In this document: one piece after another, positions 61,467 to 64,000 of the stretch | How the letters are laid out: the number at the start of each line of letters is the position of its first letter | Numbering within the stretch: the first letter of the stretch is position 1 | Source: Arhodomonas sp051195215 | GTDB lineage: Bacteria; Pseudomonadota; Gammaproteobacteria; Nitrococcales; Nitrococcaceae | Reading direction: 5' to 3' | Assembly: GCF_051195215.1 (NCBI RefSeq) | Contig: NZ_JBNAZM010000020.1 | Span: 16,002-80,001 of the forward strand | DNA length: 64,000 bases | The notes under the pieces: generated by a model | Databases searched by the model: none | Told to the model about the DNA's origin: nothing | Seen by the model: the letters and a program-made list of their open reading frames with translations, nothing else | Made by a program: the position numbers and the translations under genes

Positions 61467-62312
61467 GTGACGCAAGACTGGCTGGAGGTTCTCCGAAACC
61501 TGCGTGAACGGCGCCAGGCCCATGCACTGGCCACGGTGATCGAGACGCAAGGCAGCGCTTCCGCCAAGACCGGCTCCAAGGCCGTCATCGACACCGACGG
61601 CCGGCTCGTTCACGGCTGGGTCGGGGGCGGCTGCGCCGAGTCCACGGTCTGCCAGGCCGCGCTCGCCGCCATGCGCGAGGGCGAAGGCCGGATCGTGGAG
61701 ATCGACCTGAACGACGAGGTGCTGGGGGTGGGCATGCCGTGCGGCGGTCATATGCGTGTTTTCGTGGAGCCGGAGCTGCCGCGCCCGGTGCTCTGGATCA
61801 TGGGGCACGGCCGGGTGGCCGAGACCCTGTGCGCGGTCGGCGACCAGGTCGGCCTCGCCGTGCGCGTGAGCGACGCCACCGTCACCCGGGACCGTTACCC
61901 CGCCGCCGACGAGCTCATCACCGACGACCCCGGCTACGACCGGCTGCAGCCAGCGGGAGAGGACTTCGTCGTCATCGCCACCCAGCACAAGGGCGATCAC
62001 CTCTCACTGGATCGCGCGCTGGAATCGTCCGCGCGCTACATCGCCCTCATCGCCAGCCGCAAGCGCGCCGCCCTGGTGCTCGACTACCTCCGCGAACGCG
62101 GCCGCGACGACGCCGCCATCGCCCGCGTACGCTCCCCGGCCGGCATCGACATCGGCGCCCGCACCCCCGAGGAAATCGCCCTCAGCGTCATCGCCGAAAT
62201 CGTACAGGTCCGCCGCGGCGGCAGCGGTGCGCCGCTGGCGGAGCCGACGGGGGAGACACCAAAGGAAGAGCCCACCGCCGCCGGTAGTGGTTCGCGCGCT
62301 GGCGGAACGTGA
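61467..62312 (+). CDS. coxI: XdhC/CoxI-family maturation protein
   Basis: 281 residues. N-terminal XdhC domain (HALATVIETQGSASAKTGSKAVI, GWVGGGCAESTV, GMPCGGHMRVFVEP) and a C-terminal Rossmann XdhC_C domain (VLWIMGHGRVAETLCAVGDQVG; IGLIASRKR-like IALIASRKRAALVLDYL). It binds and sulfurates the Mo cofactor for insertion. GTG 61467 has GGGAGGA at 8 nt; GTG 61461 overlaps the previous stop. Last gene of the operon. Confidence 0.9.
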   Translation: MTQDWLEVLRNLRERRQAHALATVIETQGSASAKTGSKAVIDTDGRLVHGWVGGGCAESTVCQAALAAMREGEGRIVEIDLNDEVLGVGMPCGGHMRVFVEPELPRPVLWIMGHGRVAETLCAVGDQVGLAVRVSDATVTRDRYPAADELITDDPGYDRLQPAGEDFVVIATQHKGDHLSLDRALESSARYIALIASRKRAALVLDYLRERGRDDAAIARVRSPAGIDIGARTPEEIALSVIAEIVQVRRGGSGAPLAEPTGETPKEEPTAAGSGSRAGGT

Positions 62313-62553
62313 TTGCGCACCCAGGAGCGAACTCCCAGGTGCGAGTTGAAAGTGGCAAGTGTCAAGTTTCAAGTGGTGCGAGGCGGCCTCGGTGCAATGC
62401 GCCGGACCGCCGGGGCACGGCGACTCGTGGCGCCTGAAACTCGAAATTCGGAACCCGGATCCCGCAGCAGTCGTAGGTCGGCGAGCGCGCAGCGCTGGCC
62501 GACAGGCCGGGGGCGGTTGGGTCGATTGCTAAAGGCAGTCGCCGGGCTGGTCG
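62313..62553. repeat. Repeat-rich spacer after the cox-like operon
   Basis: Contains GTTGAAAGTGGCAAGTG (62345-62361, AAGTGGCAAG family), CGAAATTCGG-type runs, and REP-like copy B at 62477-62504 (sharing 25 of 28 bases with 13310-13337). No gene. Confidence 0.5.
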
Positions 62554-63459
62554 TTAATCCGCTCCATTACCATCCGTTATGCAAATGCGTAGAGGCCGCC
62601 AACGCTCTACGCAGGGCAATGGCAGGGGCGGAGCGTGAAAGCTCAAGCGTTCGACGGTTTCATCCAGACGCCGGGTGATGCTCCAGGTTACCAAGCGGTC
62701 GCCTGGGTAGTGGGCGCGTATGACAATGCGTTGGTCGGTATCGAGGACAATCTCGGCGTCGGTAGCGGGTTGCGCGGGCCTTTGTAGCGCCCACGCCCAC
62801 GCCCACGGCACTTGCTCCGGTTCCGACACCGCTGTCCGCGCGAGATCGTCGGCATCAAATCCGATACCTGCGTCTTGGCTGCGGGTAATAGCGGCCGAAT
62901 CGAGCCGTGGCGGCTGGGTAGCGGTGACGTAATATCGGGCGACGGCCCGGGTGTCGTCGACATAATGCGCCCGCCATTCAGCCATCCAGGGACGTGATGG
63001 CATGATGCCTATCGCCTTTGGCGCGGAGTCGACGCGAAACGCGAATGACCGGCGAGGCACCGCGATGCGCACCTCCCAGGGGGCGTGGCCGGCCTGCAGC
63101 ACCTGGTGCCAGCGCTCGACTGCTCGCTGGACCTGCTCAGGAGGCGGCAACAGGCGCGCCGGTGCCGGAAACAGAAAGGGACCTAGCACGATCCCGAGCA
63201 CCCAGCCGGCGGCAAAGCTCCACGCCGTGCCGGCGCCCGAACGCTGGCGGCAGAACCGGTACACTACACCGAGAACGGATACCGCCAGTAGCGTCGCAAG
63301 GCTGTTGCGGACGGCGACGAAGTCCACAACATAGGCGCCGAAGCCTTCGCCCCGTTCCGCCCACCAGTAGAAGGCGGCAAGACCGATTAGCAGCCCGGTG
63401 CTCAATGAAAAGAGAAGAAGGCAGCGCGATTGCCGCCTTCTTGATCGGAGGAGCCTCAC
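62554..63459 (-). CDS. Unrecognised membrane protein
   Basis: 301 residues from a GTG at 63459, which has no clear ribosome site. Three or so hydrophobic segments in the N-terminal 100 residues (about 13-32, 53-65, 79-97) precede a soluble region (PPPEQVQRAVERWHQ... VPRRSFAFRVDS... YYVTATQPPR...). No family recognised. Codon choice is less GC-rich than the genes to its left. A short spacer (18 nt) links it to the next upstream gene on the minus strand. Confidence 0.55.
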   Translation of the reverse strand: MRLLRSRRRQSRCLLLFSLSTGLLIGLAAFYWWAERGEGFGAYVVDFVAVRNSLATLLAVSVLGVVYRFCRQRSGAGTAWSFAAGWVLGIVLGPFLFPAPARLLPPPEQVQRAVERWHQVLQAGHAPWEVRIAVPRRSFAFRVDSAPKAIGIMPSRPWMAEWRAHYVDDTRAVARYYVTATQPPRLDSAAITRSQDAGIGFDADDLARTAVSEPEQVPWAWAWALQRPAQPATDAEIVLDTDQRIVIRAHYPGDRLVTWSITRRLDETVERLSFHAPPLPLPCVERWRPLRICITDGNGAD

Positions 63460-63477
63460 GTTTGCTTTTTCCGAGGG

Positions 63478-63903
63478 CTAACGCTGCTCCCGGAGCGCCG
63501 CTTGAACCTCATCCGCCAAAGACAACAACCTGTCGGCGACGTCATGGGGAATTACCCTGCCGCGAAGCACCCTTACGTGCATGGAGAACTTGGCCATATT
63601 GAACTGGGCGGTAATGAATGCACCACGGTCGATAGCGGCCCGCACAGCTCGAAGCCGGACTCCGAGGGCGGTGCGAATACCCCATGAGATAGGGGCCTCT
63701 TCGACTTCCCGTTGGAGTTTCGCCAACAGCCCCGACAGATCGGCTTCGCATTCCACGAACTCACGGCAACTGTACGCTCGTGTGTTTCCGAGCCTCTCGG
63801 AGAAGGCTGTGGCGCGCGAGTTGAAATTGGGATAAATCAATGCGTTACCAATTCGGTAGGTGTCGGGTCCCCGACGATTGCATAGACCCGTCACGATATG
63901 CAT
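63478..63903 (-). CDS. Unrecognised soluble protein
   Basis: 141 residues from ATG 63903. Cys/Arg-bearing N-terminus (MHIVTGLCNRRGPDTYRIGNALIYPNFNSRATAF), then mostly helical to ALREQR. No family recognised. Lower GC than the window's core genes. Upstream to the window edge (63904-64000) nothing is supportable. Confidence 0.55.
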   Translation of the reverse strand: MHIVTGLCNRRGPDTYRIGNALIYPNFNSRATAFSERLGNTRAYSCREFVECEADLSGLLAKLQREVEEAPISWGIRTALGVRLRAVRAAIDRGAFITAQFNMAKFSMHVRVLRGRVIPHDVADRLLSLADEVQAALREQR

Positions 63904-64000
63904 TATGGATGGGTCGCGAGGTTATGCATGCGTTGATTGAAGGCGTCGGGGGAGAAGCCGGGTGAACATTCGACTGCACAAAAACGCCACGACCACGCCG

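Overview
The window is GC-rich, gene-dense DNA from what looks like a gammaproteobacterium, most plausibly a halophilic or chemo/phototrophic relative of the Ectothiorhodospiraceae. The evidence is lineage-type gene sets (prmA / DUF3426 / fis / purH / purD, mpl-ubiX, tamA-tamB, hyPrx5-type peroxiredoxin-glutaredoxin, GspA/GspB) together with a Tat-exported high-potential iron-sulfur protein and a pyrophosphate-type phosphofructokinase. This family assignment is inference; there is no rRNA gene to settle it, and I see no tRNA gene, CRISPR array or prophage.

Layout. 1-4.6 kb: a cut-off amidase, an aminotransferase, a phasin-like protein and a nitrilase-GNAT fusion. 4.7-10.2 kb: tamA-tamB outer-membrane assembly pair. 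10.2-13.2 kb: minus-strand gspA-gspB-unknown gene cluster. 13.4-15.5 kb: LysR regulator and EamA exporter separated by a 268-bp inverted-repeat element (MITE-like). 15.5-20.8 kb: a structured intergenic region ending in a strong terminator, a peroxiredoxin-glutaredoxin fusion, dinB, a chemoreceptor and a TerC protein. 21-30 kb: two unusual P-loop ATPases, PilZ and YajG-like proteins, an orphan MTHFR-like protein, a Fur-box-controlled small gene, HiPIP, and a D-2-hydroxyacid dehydrogenase. 30-43.5 kb: cpdA, rubredoxin, thiE, hemL, a DedA-PAP2-LssY fusion, ubiX, mpl, cfa and PPi-PFK. 43.6-49.2 kb: prmA, DUF3426, fis, purH, purD (no dusB). 49.5-53.9 kb: lipid kinase, Rrf2 regulator, YbaN, mmsB and pirin.

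54.0-62.3 kb is the most system-like region: coxG-coxS-coxL-coxM-coxD-coxE-mocA-coxI. It encodes a molybdenum hydroxylase of the xanthine dehydrogenase / form II 'CO dehydrogenase-like' type, with FeS, Mo and FAD subunits, a MoxR-VWA maturation pair and cofactor-handling proteins. The large subunit carries AYRGAGR, not the form I AYxCSFR loop, so CO oxidation is not supported. A perfect ten-copy heptanucleotide repeat lies immediately before the coxD start codon, inside the operon.

62.3-64 kb: repeat-laden spacer and two unrecognised genes with visibly lower GC, probably the start of an accessory segment.

Dispersed through the intergenic spaces are GC-rich hairpins at gene ends, a REP-like sequence (two copies sharing 25 of 28 bases) and degenerate AAGTGGCAAG-type repeats. 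Several gene pairs use ATGA or TTGA stop-start overlaps, indicating translational coupling.
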